Source of the DNA: Alisma plantago-aquatica
Taxonomy: Eukaryota > Streptophyta > Magnoliopsida > Alismatales > Alismataceae
Length of the DNA: 64,000 bases
Reading direction: 5' to 3'
Assembly: GCA_963693085.1 (NCBI GenBank)
Contig: OY856412.1
Location: forward strand, 1,063,786,744 to 1,063,850,743
In this document: positions 10,870 through 24,500 of the stretch, in pieces
How positions within the stretch are numbered: the stretch's first letter is position 1
Layout of the letters: every line of letters begins with the position of its first letter
Translations under genes and position numbers: made by a program
The notes under the pieces: generated by a model
The model's database searches: none
Told to the model about the DNA's origin: nothing
The model's input: only the letters and a program-made list of their open reading frames with translations

Positions 10870-13570
10870 AGAGTTGGGATTGAATCTATTTGATGTAGCA
10901 ATTGGGATCTTTATACAAAATACCCATTTAAACATATTGGTTTTCACCAAAGCAGCAACAGGTTTCTTTTGGTTAAAAAAACTTCATCACAACACTTTCA
11001 TGCAGCAAGACAAGTGACCACTATATTAACAAAGTCATTGATATTGAATTTCTCGAGTAGGCACACCCATATAGACACACAGTTGAGGTCCTCCTTTTCC
11101 TTCATAGATTTAGACCTTAAAGATATTAAGCAATGGCTGGCATTACATCATCATAAAGTATGATACATAAGTTAACACTGCAAAAACATTGTAGCCTACT
11201 TGTGTACCCTATAAGATTCATATAAAGATAATGCATCAATCATCAACGAAAACGCATGTGTTGATGGATCTTAATCTTTTCTTTTTGATGTAACAGATCA
11301 CCTTTCTATTTTTATATTTTTGTATACAGTTATACATGACTCAGTTTCTGCAAGCAGTTAACTTAGTATACGACTCACTACTATCCAAAAACAAACTATA
11401 GCACAACCACACATACATGAACAAAAAAAGAACATAAGGGTTATCCATAGACCTATGGAATCACTGACCAATTTTCAGATAGCATCCAACAAACTTCCTA
11501 ACAGTAGAGTCATCGATTAATCTAATCCCTGGATCCTCAGTAAGGATAAATAAGAAAGAATAAAACTCCATTAGCAACTAGACCAACAATAGATATGTAC
11601 ATCATGCATCAATTTCCTAAAGGAGTCCAAGATCTTAACACTTCACCTACAGAGCAAGGCTCAAACCAGTAAGAAAACCATCTCCATCTCTATTAAAGAT
11701 TGAGATATTCTCAATAGCTATCAAGAAGGCCATTCTATTTCATATGAGATCCTGATGAAAAAGTAAACAACTCAAGAGGCACCAGCTCATTGCCACATTT
11801 CAGACTTCAAGAAAAAAAACCTCATCAATCAGGAAAAATGCACACCACCAATGAAACAACAACAGATGAAGATTAGCTCAGAGGTACAAAGGCAACAAAG
11901 AATCAAACAGAAAAACCAGCTTCAGAAATCCCTGCTGTCAGACAAAGAGAGGAAATCACCAATGAAGGATTTTAATCTTAAACAACATTATTTAAATGTA
12001 CAATTAAATTACAAGTTAAAGAATTGGTTTACAAGTGGAAACTATTGTGAATGTGAGGAAGCTAGGATGACACTATGATTGATGGATCTACTAACTCAGT
12101 GTTAGCTTTCTTTTGAGATAAACTGTGTTATCTATCATCATTATAATTGGATATTCTTTTTTGTGTAATCCGAAATGAGCATGATGGCACGAGGGCAAAG
12201 AATTATGGCGTGGCGAAGGAGGATATATATTTATGTATTTATGAGACTGTGAGAGTGTGAGGTTGTCGGCAGGGGAAATGAGCAATCATTGCATGATGGA
12301 ACCAGTGGTTAATTGATGTGTCTTGTTTTTCTTCGCATTCCATTATGCACTCCTCCAACTATTTGCTTCCACATATGTGGAGGCATAATAAACTATATTA
12401 CTATTCCCATATCTTAAAAAATGCATAATACTATTAAACAAAGTACAATCCCATCCTTAAAATAATATTTAATACACTAATTCTAACAAATAAAAGGGAA
12501 ACTATGACACTAACTCAATTCAGTAGCAAAATAAGAGGATATTCCAACCTCCGAGATTCGTTTAGCCGTTCCAAGAGGCCCTAAGACGTCACAACGGGTG
12601 CCTAGTCATGCCTATTTGTAGGCGTGATGCTATGTGATCCCCTCCAGGAGCGATTGAGCAAAACCTCATTGGGCACCTAGTCAAGGGCCTCAACAAGTGT
12701 GTTTAGAGATGGAAAAAACTTTATGCAACTGTTGCAGAGCTTATGGAAGTTACAAACAAACAAGTAAACTTCATGCAAGGAGAATTATTAGCTATAAATC
12801 AAACAAACAAGTAAACTTCATGCAAGATGGAATATTTCTACAAGTTCTCAAGAAATATTGATGATGAACATAGCATTTAACCACATACCTTTCTACATAA
12901 TGGACAATCATTGGATGACTACAATAGTCTTTGCATACCTCACATTTCTTAGGTGATTAGAAAAATCCTTGTAGTAATGTTCTTTAGTTCTCATTGTAGT
13001 GATTAGCACACCTATTAAGATTCAACATTCATAGCACATGTTGCTTCAACTAAAAGAAGAATGTAATCATTCCTTATCATTGATGTAGTACTACCCTTTC
13101 CTTTTTATCCCCTAGATAATTTTGTTTCTTATTTTCCTACCACATGCGTCCAGTGCCTGATTTGTGATAAATAATACATGACAATGACATAATATTATCA
13201 AAAACTTAAAGTAGATCTAAGAATGCATTGAAACGATTTCCAACAACAAGATTCAAGAAACCATGTAACTTTTTGACACCATGCTGACTTAACATGGAAA
13301 AATAAACAAACATATTGATGTTTGAGCACATAATGCATTTGATCCATTACCTATACAAAATAAAAATATGACTTTCTTCCCTAAAATTCATATAAACAAA
13401 TAACTAAAAAACTTAATAATCAATGAATCTGAATGCTTGAATGTTGCACGAATATGAAATATGTCTTCAGTCCAAATATGATATTCATGCAGTCCCATCA
13501 TACTCCAAAGCCTGGATGGATAAGACATTGTTATGCTAGTCAAGAACCTTATATATACAATATAAACATA
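10870..13570. other. CACTA interior without a recognised gene
   Basis: AT-rich sequence. Short open frames at 10969-11163, 11851-12078 and 12285-12091 have no family signature. A slightly GC-richer patch at 12540-12700 contains two copies of a GTGCCTAGTCA/GGCACCTAGTCA-like word but no clear structure. Part of this may be the 3' untranslated region of the TnpA-like gene. Confidence 0.4.
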
Positions 13571-13572
13571 GC

Positions 13573-15060
13573 CTAGTAAGAAATTTTGTTACAACCTAAC
13601 AAAAAAATAACTTCAGTTTGAATGATCAAAACTTGTGCTCGTAAATGTTTAGTTGAAGCATATAGTACCTCATCTTCAAGGTTGCTAAGATCTATATGAT
13701 TTCCATCCTTTCTAGAATGCAGAATAGTGTATAAATTTTTTATACATGTGTGCGCTTTCTTAGCATTCTCATTGGCTTCTTCAGCCCTAGCCCATGCATC
13801 ATGTGCTACCTTTTCTGCATGTTCTAGTCTAACCTGTGCATCCTCCGCTTGTTGCTTATATTTCTGTATTTCTTTGATATGAGTCAGATTTCTAGGAAGA
13901 GAAGGGCCATGCATACGTATGTAGCTTGATCTGTCAGGTCCAAAGATCCTCGTACATATTTCATTGTCACTTATATCAATCCTTCCTTCTTCACGCTGAG
14001 ACACCAAATCTGCAATTTGTGACTAAAAAACAATGATGTTATTTATATAAATATTCATATAGTCTTTAATAAGTAGTTGAAACAATCATTATTATAATAA
14101 AATATTCATACCATTTTCTCTTCAGCAACTGCATCAACGAGCTTCTTGTCTTTTCTTATTCGAGTCAACTCAAACATCCTCATTCGACTTGGTACAACAC
14201 CATTGTTATTGGTGATCTATAATTTGATGGAATTTCGGATTATGTAATCATAGATAGGCCAACACATTAAAGTAAATGTGACTCCTATATAATATATCTT
14301 ACATCTTCGTGTTCTACAACACTAAATCGAGTTCTTCCAGTGCAATGAAGCATTGATTGCTGGGCACGACTAACTTTGTTACGAGCACTAGCAGCCTAAA
14401 ATTTTTTGAACAGAAAGGAGTATTAATGTAGAAATGAAAAAGGTATTCGAAATCTTGAAGGTATGCCCATATTAAATATTTTATGTTTACCTTATTGTAG
14501 TTACTTTCCAATATTTTTTAATAAGAAACTCCCAATCAGATTTTGTCACATATGAAGGACAATTTTTTATAGCTTCATCATCACTGGCGTAAGTGTCATA
14601 AAGAGCACGCAATTCAATCTTGAATTCACGCCACACATTTCCCAAAGATCGATATATGTAACACGTCCTTAAGTTATTTTCCTCAGGTAATAAATTTTCA
14701 TCATAAATAATGAAATCATCCTCGAAAATTTTCAACAAAATATTGTAAATAGGATTCCAATAATACATAACAGAAGTTAGACAAATAAAATAAAACCTGG
14801 ATCATTTCGAGCAACTTTTCCTTCTTTTCAACTGGAACGCGGTTCCATCTTGAATAACTAAGTGGTGCATTTAAAGAATTGCGAGGAATAACTCCAATCC
14901 GACTAGCTAAAAGTGGACTTTCAATTTTACTTATTGGATCACCATCAGAATTGAATTCAACCTTTATTTTGCCACCATTTCTGAAGCTCCTTAAACGTAG
15001 ATTTTTAGTTTTCCCTCTAACTCTTTGTTTCTTGGATCGTTCTAAGGCATGAAAATAACT
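13573..15060 (-). CDS. Transposase_24/TnpA-like protein of the CACTA element (core exons)
   Basis: Five minus-strand exons read without a stop. (1) About 15048-14802: a basic segment, then S-R-I-G-V-I-P-R-N, and W-N-R-V-P-V-E-K-K-E-K-L-L-E-M-I-Q ending at a CAG|GT donor. (2) About 14765-14495: L-G-N-V-W-R-E-F-K-I-E-L and K-S-D-W-E-F-L-I-K-K-Y-W. (3) About 14397-14307: A-R-N-K-V-S-R-A-Q-Q-S, H-C-T-G-R-T-R-F. (4) About 14217-14109: P-S-R-M-R-M-F-E-L-T. (5) From about 14018: E-E-G-R-I-D-I-S-D-N-E, then an Ala/Glu/Lys-rich probable coiled coil. This order is characteristic of plant Transposase_24 proteins, the usual second gene of CACTA elements, thought to bind the ends as TnpA does. It lies downstream of TNP2 on the same strand. 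Exact exon borders and the true C-terminus are inferred. Confidence 0.75.
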
Positions 15061-17510
15061 AATTAGTAGTTTTATTTATATCAAGATTTCTATATATGAG
15101 ACAAGGTTAATATTTTTACCATTATTATTATTCTCTCCTTCCATGGCATAAATTGGTTCAGTCTGTTGCGAGTTGTTGAGGATGGTTTGTTTCCTTAAAG
15201 TCTTGTTACAGATGCACATGCTCCTTAATACAACACCATCATTAACCATAGAACCTTCAGGAAGTGTATTTTGGTGAATTAATGCTCATAATTTAGAAAA
15301 AGTGTACGCATTATGAATACATGATAATAAAGTACATGTTTTACCATTCTTATCATTCTCTTTTTCCATGGTATGAATCATTTCATTAGCCTGTTGTGAA
15401 TGATTCTGGATGGTTTGTGGCACTAAAGACCTCTTGCGAATGTTTACCTGCCTTACTACAGAATCATCATCGTCTAGAGATATTTCATGGTGTGTATCTG
15501 TGGGGAAATCATGCTCAACATGTTGAACAACTGTCATGCAAAAGGAACTTTAACACTATATATTAAACATATAATGTAACACATGGAAAAAAATAATATT
15601 TCAATTTTACATTGGTCCTCTGTAGGATGTACATAAGGAGTGGCTTCATAGTGCAAGTCATATAGATGGATATCGTCACAAGTTTGTGGCCCGATTGTTT
15701 CTTGTACAACACCAAAATGATCACGTAGATATGAACTAAAAAATCTTTTGTTCAAGCTAACTGCACTAGGTGAAAAAAAATTACTAAAGCAGTGCATCGT
15801 ATAAAGGATTTGCTTATTAGTTGAGGACAACAAAAATGACTTTACCAGGGTTCTCATTTGGCTGATTTTGAATTGGTTCATCGGACTGTTGTGAGCAATC
15901 ATGTATAGTTTGAGGCCTCGAGACCCTCTTTCCAGTATTTGTCCTCCATATTGAAACATTGTTATCCTCCGTATAGCCTTCACAATAATTATTTGCAGTG
16001 CATACTATAGATTAGGAATATTATCACTACATGCAAGTATAAACACAACTAAACACGTCTATGGAAAATTAAAATAACAATATTTACCATGATCTTTTCG
16101 AGCATGCATATGCGGAGGTGCTTCACTTTGCATGCCATTTAAATAAAGGTCCTCATGATTAATTTCCCCTCTTCTTTCTTTCTCAACACCAACACATTCA
16201 ACTTGGTTTGAATGATAATTTTTTTTGGTGAAATACACTGCATTTTGTGAAAATAATGATTAAAGATTGCATAGTGTAAAGGGCATTTAGTATTTATCTA
16301 TTTCTTAAAAATCTGAAGTGTAAGTATCACCATTATTTGCTTCCAGGCAATTTCTTGAATTTGGCATTTGAGATTGTTTCTCATGAACGACATGGCTCGG
16401 TCCTAAATAACAGTAAGTAATCATTTAGAAACATACATATTTTTGTGTTGGAGTATACAGTAAAGTAGAAAAATTAACTTTTTTAACCTCTAGATTATAT
16501 TAGATTTTGTTCAAAATAAAAATAAAATATAGAAATGGATTCTAGAATAAAATAATATTTCAGCTGGATACTTAGATTACTACAGCTGAAGCATTTACCA
16601 TATTTCCCAACTAATCGTCCTTCTGTTCTATGTCCACATTGCGCCGCCATTCTGATAGACTTTTCCTTCTTTGACGGATCTGCTCAATGATGAAAATGAT
16701 ATTAAGTTGAAGGAATAAAATGGTATTTTTATTAGTTAAGGACATCAAAAATGACTTTTACCATGGTTCTCATTTGGCTGATTTTGTATTGGTTCATTGG
16801 ACTGCTGTGAGTAGTTATTTATGCCATTTAGATAAAGGTACTCATGATTAATTTCCCCTATGCTTTCTTTCACAACACCAATACTATCAACTGGGTTTGA
16901 ATAACAAGTTTTGTTGCTGAAATTGACTGCATTTTGTGAAAATAATTATTCAAGATTACACATTGTAAAGGATATTTAGTATTTATCAATTGCTTAAAAG
17001 TACAAAGTCTAACTATCACCATGAGCTTCTTCAGGCTGATTTCTTGGACTTGTCATTTGAGACTGTTTCTCATGAGTGACATGACTTGGTTATAAATAAC
17101 AAAAGGTAGTCATTTAAAAATACAGATTCTTTGTGCTAGAGTGTAGAGTGAAAGGAAAAAGTAAAATAAAAAGAGAATTAACTGCGACACAAAAACAAAT
17201 TTGTCATTACCGTCATTTATTTGTTGCTTTAGAAAATTTCCATAGTTTTGTAAGTACAATAGGAAGTCATCTCCCTTCGTGACATCTTGACATAGTGAAT
17301 GGAATTTTTCCCCTTGTGTTGAACCTCTAAATTACAATACATTTTACATAAAAATTCAAATTAAAATTTGAAAACAGATAATATGAAAAATAATAGTATA
17401 GTTGGATACATAAATTGCTATAGTTAACGCATTTACCATGTTCCCCAGTTAGTCGTTGTTCCGGCCTGCCACCACATTGCGCCACTATTTTATTGGAGAT
17501 CTCCTTTGAT
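15061..17510 (-). CDS. Probable 5' leader exons of the TnpA-like gene, repetitive
   Basis: Short minus-strand open blocks, each ending at a GGTAAA or GGTGATA-like donor with pyrimidine-rich sequence before the next, fill this interval (for example 15100-15240, 15340-15535, 15600-15760, 15840-15980 and 16090-16240). The encoded segments are short, polar and similar to one another: Gln-rich words such as Q-Q-A-N-E-M-I-H, S-Q-Q-S-D-E-P and N-Q-S-Q-M. They carry no known domain. They could form a variable N-terminal region or untranslated leader exons. The start codon cannot be placed. Confidence 0.4.
15840..17510 (-). repeat. Tandem duplication of an exon-intron block (about 0.8 kb, two copies)
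   Basis: Blocks in 15840-16680 recur in the same order in 16750-17510: GGTTCTCATTTGGCTGATTT (15848 and 16765), ATGCCATTTA.ATAAAGGT.CTCATGATTAATTTCCCC (about 16130 and 16825), TTTGAGA.TGTTTCTCATGA (about 16367 and 17057), and the ATTTACCAT.TTCCC..CTA.TCGT segment with CACATTGCGCC (about 16595 and 17432). Diverged relatives of the first block also occur at about 15110 and 15340. Confidence 0.75.
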
Positions 17511-17905
17511 TGCTCTATACATCAAAATATTAGCAAGTGTCATTTCTTGTCTACGAAAAACACTTATCAGTATAAGAATTTTAGACTACTTACTTTGGTT
17601 GTTGCTGCAATGGTTAGCCACAAGTTCCTCACAGTTACCTGTAACATTATTTTGTGTACTATATCGATTGACCATGTTTCCTATATTCATTTTGCATAGT
17701 TATGCATAAGCATATGCAAACAAATGTCAATTATAATGCAATATCATATTAGAAGTTCATAATGATAAATAAGGCAGTATCATTATTCACTTGACTAATG
17801 AAATCATATCCAATTTGGTAGAGAGAAAAGGAAAAACATAACAAATTCCATCAATTTCAATAAATGTTTAATTACATAATCAACTACAACCAAATCAAAC
17901 ATAGA
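17511..17905. other. Spacer between the two CACTA genes
   Basis: AT-rich, with no supported exon. It probably holds the 3' untranslated region of TNP2 and the promoter side of the TnpA-like gene, if these are separate transcripts. Confidence 0.35.
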
Positions 17906-17909
17906 GCAT

Positions 17910-20900
17910 TCAGTTGATTGATTCCCATAAATGACTTCCATCTTTGTCTAGCCATCCTTGTTTCTTAGCAGCTTCCATGGATAAAGATTTCATGAGATCA
18001 AGCCTCCTCCAATTACGAATATCAAATGCATCTGATAAAAACAATGAAGCCATAGTTGGATTAGACTCATGTTCTTGAAATGCACTTTCATCATTAAGAA
18101 CATCTTCATCTCCTTCTTTCTCTTGTGACATGTTGTATAAGTCTCATGGTGGTGATCCAACAACAATGGCCCAATTCTTCTTAGAAAGATCATGAACATA
18201 GAAGCATTGTTCTTCTTGAGATGCTAGAATAAATGGCTCGCTAGTTTTTAAGTTACGCTTTGTGTTTACACTAACAAATCCATATTTATCTCGCATGAAG
18301 CCTCTTTCTTTGTTATGCATGTCCCACCATTCACACCTAAAAATGTGAACTCACCTTCCACCAATGTAGTTCAACTCTAGAATTTCACTTAAAACACCAT
18401 AATATAAAAATGGTCCATTTGTTGTCTCCACTTTTACTACAACACCACTATTTTGTGTTGTCAACCTTTGGTCACGATATTGATTGTGAAACCTGAATCC
18501 ATTAATGTCTAAACCCGTATAAAATGATGCCTCCTTATCAGGTCCACGAACTAAGCTTAGAAGTTCATCATCCACATGACCTTCATTATGCAATTGGAAC
18601 ACCTATTAAGATAGAAATTGTGCAATAACATTAAGCATATTAATTGTCATAAAAGTAGTTAGAGTAATTAAATACTCACACGGATTTCCAACCATTTCAA
18701 AAAGAATGTATCATGCACTGCCTCAATATTGTCAACCCCCATGTCACGAATAATTTGTTTGTGCTCGCTAAAATAACATAAATAATTGTTATAAATTATA
18801 ATCTAACAACAAACAATCTAAATCATATATAAAAATCTATAGATTTACCTTATAAAGGGTAATATTTCATCAGAGTTTTCTAGAACATACTTGTGCACTT
18901 GTAGCCATTCAGTAATACTAAGGGAATTGATGGTTCCTACCGATAGTGGTCTCCCAATTTGTTTAAAAATTGGCAGTTGTGATGATGTTGACGTCTCTCT
19001 AATATCATTGTACCTTGGTTGGCAAGATCTCATTTCATTCTCCTTCATATATCGTGAGGAAAATACCAAACATTCATTAGTGATGTACATCTCAGCTGTT
19101 GAGCCCTCCGGTCAATTTTTATTGTGCACATATGATTTTAAAGTTCTAAGAAACCTACAAAAGATAAGTATTTTTTAGAAATATAATTTTTAAAAAGAAA
19201 TAGACAAATTTCAAAAGTACCTTTCTATTGGGTACATCCACCTATATTGCACAGGACCTCCAAGAATTGCTTGTTTTGCCAAGTGAATGGGCAAGTGCAT
19301 CATCACATCGAAGAATGACGGTACGAAAATTTGCTCCATTTTGCATAAAGTAATGGTGATATGTTTATCAAATCTTTGTAGATCTTCTACACTTAGAACT
19401 TTAGAGCACAACTCCTTAAAAAATATAATTAGCTCAGTTAATGCCTCAGATATTTCTTTTGGAAATAACCCACGTGCTGCAAGAGGAAGGATTTTTTGCA
19501 AAAATACATGAAAATCATGAGATTTCATGCCAGAAATCTTGTTCTCATTAACATTCATATATCTAGACATATTAGAGCAAAGTCCATCAGGAAACTTGAT
19601 TTTCTTCAAGAATTCACAAAGAATCCTTTTCTCCTCTTGAGATAAAGTGATACAGGAAACTGGAACTTCTAATTTTCCATCTACAACTCTAGGCAGAAGT
19701 TCTTGCCTTATATTCATAGCTTTCAAATCTTTACGAGTTTTTGAATTGTCTTTTGTTTTCTCATCAACATCCATGATTGTGCTAATCAAATTGTCACATA
19801 TATTTTTCTCAATGTGCATTACATCAAGATTGTGGCGCAGCCGAAGAGTTTTCCAGTAAGGAAGCTCAAAGAAAATGCTTTTCTTCTTGCAAGCATGAGA
19901 CAACTTTTTTTTTGAGATCTCTTCCTTCTCTTTCCAAGGTTAGATACAAATATTTCATACAATTGACTCAAAGCATCTTCTCCAGATAGCTCCTGAGGAG
20001 GAGGACGTGCTTCTTCTTTCCCATCAAATGCATGTCCATTATGCCTCCATCTATGATCTTGTGGTAAGAATCTACGATGCCCCATGTAACAAAATTTTCC
20101 CCCATATTTTAATGTAAGAGACCATGTATCCTTATGACATGAAGGACATGCTAATTGAACTTGGGTAGACCATCCAGACAAGTACCCATAAGAAGGGAAA
20201 TCATTTATTGTCCATAACAATGCAGCATGCATTTCAAAGCATTTTTTTGAAACAACATCATATGTTTGGACACCTACATCCCATAACTCTTTTAACTCAT
20301 CAATCAATGGCTGCAAGTAAACATCAATCTCATACGTTGGAGACTTCTTCCCAGGAATCAAAATTGATAAAATAAAATAATCTTGCTTCATACAGAGCCA
20401 GGGAGGTAAGTTATATGGTATGAGTATAACAGGCCATATGCTATAGGAAAGGCTCATATTTCCAAATGGATTAAAGCCATTAGATGCTAAACCTAGCCTA
20501 ACATTGCGAGGGTCACTAGAAAAAAGTGGATAGCTCTCATCAAATCTTTTCCACTCAGCAGCATCAGCCGGGTGCCTTAATATACCATCGTCGATTCACT
20601 TCTCCTTATGCCACCTCATTTCTAAAGCCGTTTGATAGCACATGTATAATCTCTTCAGACGTGGTATTAGTGGAAAATACCATAAAGTCTTAGCAGGAAT
20701 TTTTTTCCCCATCTTAAACTTCCTCCTAATCTTTGTAGGAGACTTATCTTTAACTATGTCATTAAAAGAAGTGTACTTCCACCTAGAGGAATTACATTTT
20801 AAACATTTATCTTCATTCATTTGATCCTTCCAAAACAACATACAATGGTTAACAAAAACATATATCTTCATATAATCTAGGCCCAAGTCAGTAACATATT

Positions 20901-21522
20901 TTTTTGCTTCATAGAATGATTCTGGCAAATGGCAACCCTTGAATGTCTTTGATAACAATGTAATCAAATTGTCAAAACAACTATTGCTCAAACCATGAAA
21001 CCCTTTGAGCTGCAACAATGACATTGTGAATGATAGTTTTGAGAATTCTTCAGAACCATCATAAAGTGGCTGCTTTGCATCTTTCATCAGCTTAGTAAAT
21101 TTCAAAATGTCATTACTCAAACCATTATCCTCATCAATTACACCCATTTCATCTAGTGTAGGAATAAAGCTCTCAGGAAACCCTAGCCCATCCCTTATCA
21201 TTCCCTCTATGTCATTAACATCCTCATTAACGTCATCATCAACATCAACATCAACACTAGTATTAGAATTTGTCTCTTCAACCGATTCACCGTGTGCTAC
21301 CCAACATGTATACTGCTCAATTATGCCATTCACTATGAGATCAGATGAGACCTCATCCATTTTCATGAAACATGAGTTATTACATTTAACACAGGGGCAT
21401 GTTATCAAACCATCAACTTTTGTATTTGCAGATGCAAATTTAATAAATTCTGTGACACCATTAATGTATTCTACTGATAGCCTATTCCTAATTTTCATCC
21501 AGCTCTGATCTATTCCAGCCAT
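17910..21522 (-). pseudogene. TNP2-type CACTA transposase (TnpD-like), broken
   Basis: Domain order on the minus strand: Transposase-associated domain (W-M-K-I-R-N-R-L, then C-P-C-V-K-C-N-N; 21510-21270); TNP2 core (F-P-L-I-P-R-L-K-R-L, L-R-H-P-A-D-A-A-E-W, S-G-W-S-T, H-R-R-F-L-P, H-N-L-D-V-M-H-I-E-K-N; to about 19440); DUF4218 (Y-R-W-M-Y-P-I-E-R and the E-C-L-V-F-S-S-R-Y exon; 19330-18849); DUF4216 (C-E-W-W-D, K-N-W-A-I-V-V; about 18460-18150). Exons that join in phase: 21522-19221, 19154-18849, 18767-18680, 18602-17910, about 1,130 codons, a normal TNP2-type length. The ATG at 21522 follows CTTGTAG, a likely acceptor, so a 5' leader intron is expected. Breaks are in-frame TGA at 20596, 19112, 18351 and 18144, and a one-base deficit in a T9 run (19905-19913). 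As it stands it cannot make full-length transposase. Confidence 0.9.
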
Positions 21523-21529
21523 CAAATCC

Positions 21530-24500
21530 TACAAGGTAGAAACCATTATCATTAAATGGGTTATATAAAAATATAACAAGATACATAAGTCAATGACATA
21601 CCAATAAATAAAAGAAACAGAAGTTGTAGCTGGAATAAAATAGGAAGGGAATTCATAGCAGGTGTAAACGCTAATGATAGTGAATAAATCATTACAAGTC
21701 CATAAATAGTGAATATCAATGCTCAAAACAATGAATAAATGTTTTACTTCATGATTCGAGATGGACATATGATTAATACTTATATTAGAACAGTCATTTG
21801 TGCTCATATGTAAATTAACATGAAAATATTAGAAAACAATACTCACTCAATTCCCTGGGTTGAATGCAACTCCTTTTCATTTTGAATCATGCACCACGTA
21901 TTATGAAAATGACTAGATCCTATGTTACAAAATTGTTATATGAGATTTTTTTTAATATATATAACTAAACAAACAATGACTATTATTCAAGAGAACAAAC
22001 TAACAGTTATGATATATTTAAAACTTAAACAGTAAGTGAATTTAGTTATGGGAACTTAGGAGAATGACTATTAGTTGATGTTTTCATGTTTGAATTTTTA
22101 CTTATAATTCAGGTTAAATTTCATGGTGTCTATTTGCTGATTTCATAAAAACACAGCTCTAAATAGGTGTATATGGTATCTAAAAAATTAATATAGTCTC
22201 ATGATATAGATAGGTAAATTATGCAAACAATTATTGGTGTGGTCTGACATCAACTGATTTGGACAACACACTTTCAATTTAGCACATGTAGGTACTTCCA
22301 TTAAAGCTATAAAAATAGACAAAATTAGCAAGTATTTTTCTTCATGTTTTCTTCATTTTAAGCCTCTACATACATTTTACCTAACTGTATACATGCTACA
22401 TGCCTTTGTTACATATATTAAAATATCTAAGCAAAAAAACTATCTAAATCTTCAAGAAAACAACAAAGGAAAAAGGACACTGAGACTTATAGACTGGAGT
22501 ACAAGATGGCCATCACATAAGACCTTTCACACATGTCATAAGTAATTGCAATTGGTATTTCTTTTTCGCCTAAGTGCTTTCCTTTCTTTCTTCACCTCTG
22601 TCATTCTTTTTAGATGACAATTCTTGTCCCCTTCTTACTGCACCACCTATTCCCCTGTTATCCTTAATAGTTACATTATTCCTCCTCCAAGATAGCCTTC
22701 TAACCTACTCCGTATCTTCTTCTCCTACACCCATTCATCTTCCTCATCAGAGTCTTTTTCTCCTTCTCTCCTCCATTTCTTACTTCTTTGTTTCCTCTTC
22801 AATAAATTTTAAGTTGTTATGCACATCCATGTGTTCATTTTGGCCCTATTTTTTTTCTCATCCTACCTTTTCCCATCCTCTTTCTCCAAGTCCCTCCTCC
22901 CCCTCCTACTCTTCCACCTCCATTACCTCTTTGTTCATGGAATTTCATCATAACTATATATTTTAAGATAGTAAAATAATTCATATTGCAATAAAATTAT
23001 AAGATTGTCAATTTAATTCCCATATGTTATTTTTACTTGGTGGTTACACCTAACAAGCAATCCCTAAGATTCTTTCTCAATTAGTCGTTGGTAATCAACA
23101 TATCCAAGAAGCTAACTGACTAAGTGCATCTTCTCTAGGAACCATATCAAATAATTTGGTCTAGTCATTCATGAGTACATAAACTGTCTTAGATAAAGAT
23201 GTTGTTCATGAGTACACGGTCAGTTTCTTTTGGCCTATGAAGCACTATCATGGTGAAGCAGTCCACAAATCCATATATAATAAAATTGGACAAAGACAAT
23301 TCTCAATAATCATGGACATATATTGGATACTTCCAGCCTTCCTAGATCCAACATCATTTTATTTTAAATATTAGATAAATATCTATGATATATTTAAGGT
23401 GGTGCAAAAGCAGACATGGATCTAAAAGGATCTAAACCACAAGGTCCTACCACTGTAAATCTTAACACATGTATCACACCTTATGAGAGAATTTGAACCA
23501 TCACATGGTGATGAGAAGGATGTGTTTAATATCTATTTACTTTTACAGTAAAGGAAATATTTTATCACTTGTTTATTGTTACTATTATATTACATAAGAA
23601 CTCCAATCCCTTTGTGCATCCTATCTCTATAACATAGTTTTTCTAGTTGTTGAATACATTCCATAGCTTTATCAATAAATCAACTAGAAAATATGAAAGA
23701 TAGATTGTCTAGGCTAAAAAATGACACATGTTTCACAAATTTAGTTCATTATGAAGTTAAATATATGTGATATTTGACCTAAACACCTATATGTAAGGGG
23801 GGATTCCACTTTGCATTATGATATCTGAAATGGCAATTGAAAAATACATTTTGTTTAGTGTATGGATTCCATGATTCATAGACAAGAGACTCATTACATT
23901 AAATATGATCTTTATCTTTAAATCAGACTTATATAATCCCAACAAAAATCAGCAAACTAGAAGTAAGCATAAACTAAATGAGTAATTGATTACCTCCTTT
24001 CAGATTTTTTGAAATATATCTCCAGAAAACTTCCACTAGAAAATTATAATTGATCTTCAAGGAAGCTCTTCAAACAGATTTCCTACGACGAGTATGTAGT
24101 GGCATGCACGTCAGGCCCTCTTCAAATTATGATGTTAATCGGTCATATAATAGGTACCAAAGTACATTAAATTGAGATTGGTCAAAGTATGTATAATATT
24201 TCAACAAAATTTAAAACCAAGTGATAGGTGTGCAAAGTCTAAAGGACAATGAGGAAGAATCATATTGTCAGACATCTTATTATGACCACGACTAACGGAA
24301 AGGTGCATACATCATTTACAACCTTGTAGCAGATGGTTAATACGGGTTATTGTATATGTATACAACCTATCCAACATAAAACAAATCTCAATTCAAAACA
24401 AAATATTATAAAAAATGGGATATGAGGGATGTAATGGAAACATACGTAAAATATGTGCTATATTTCATTGAGACCACTCAAAATAAACATCTCCAAGCAC

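Noticed and set aside
22574..22966. 130-codon plus-strand open frame
   Set aside because: It is a pyrimidine-rich tract giving Ser/Leu/Phe-rich low-complexity protein, with no domain or splice context.
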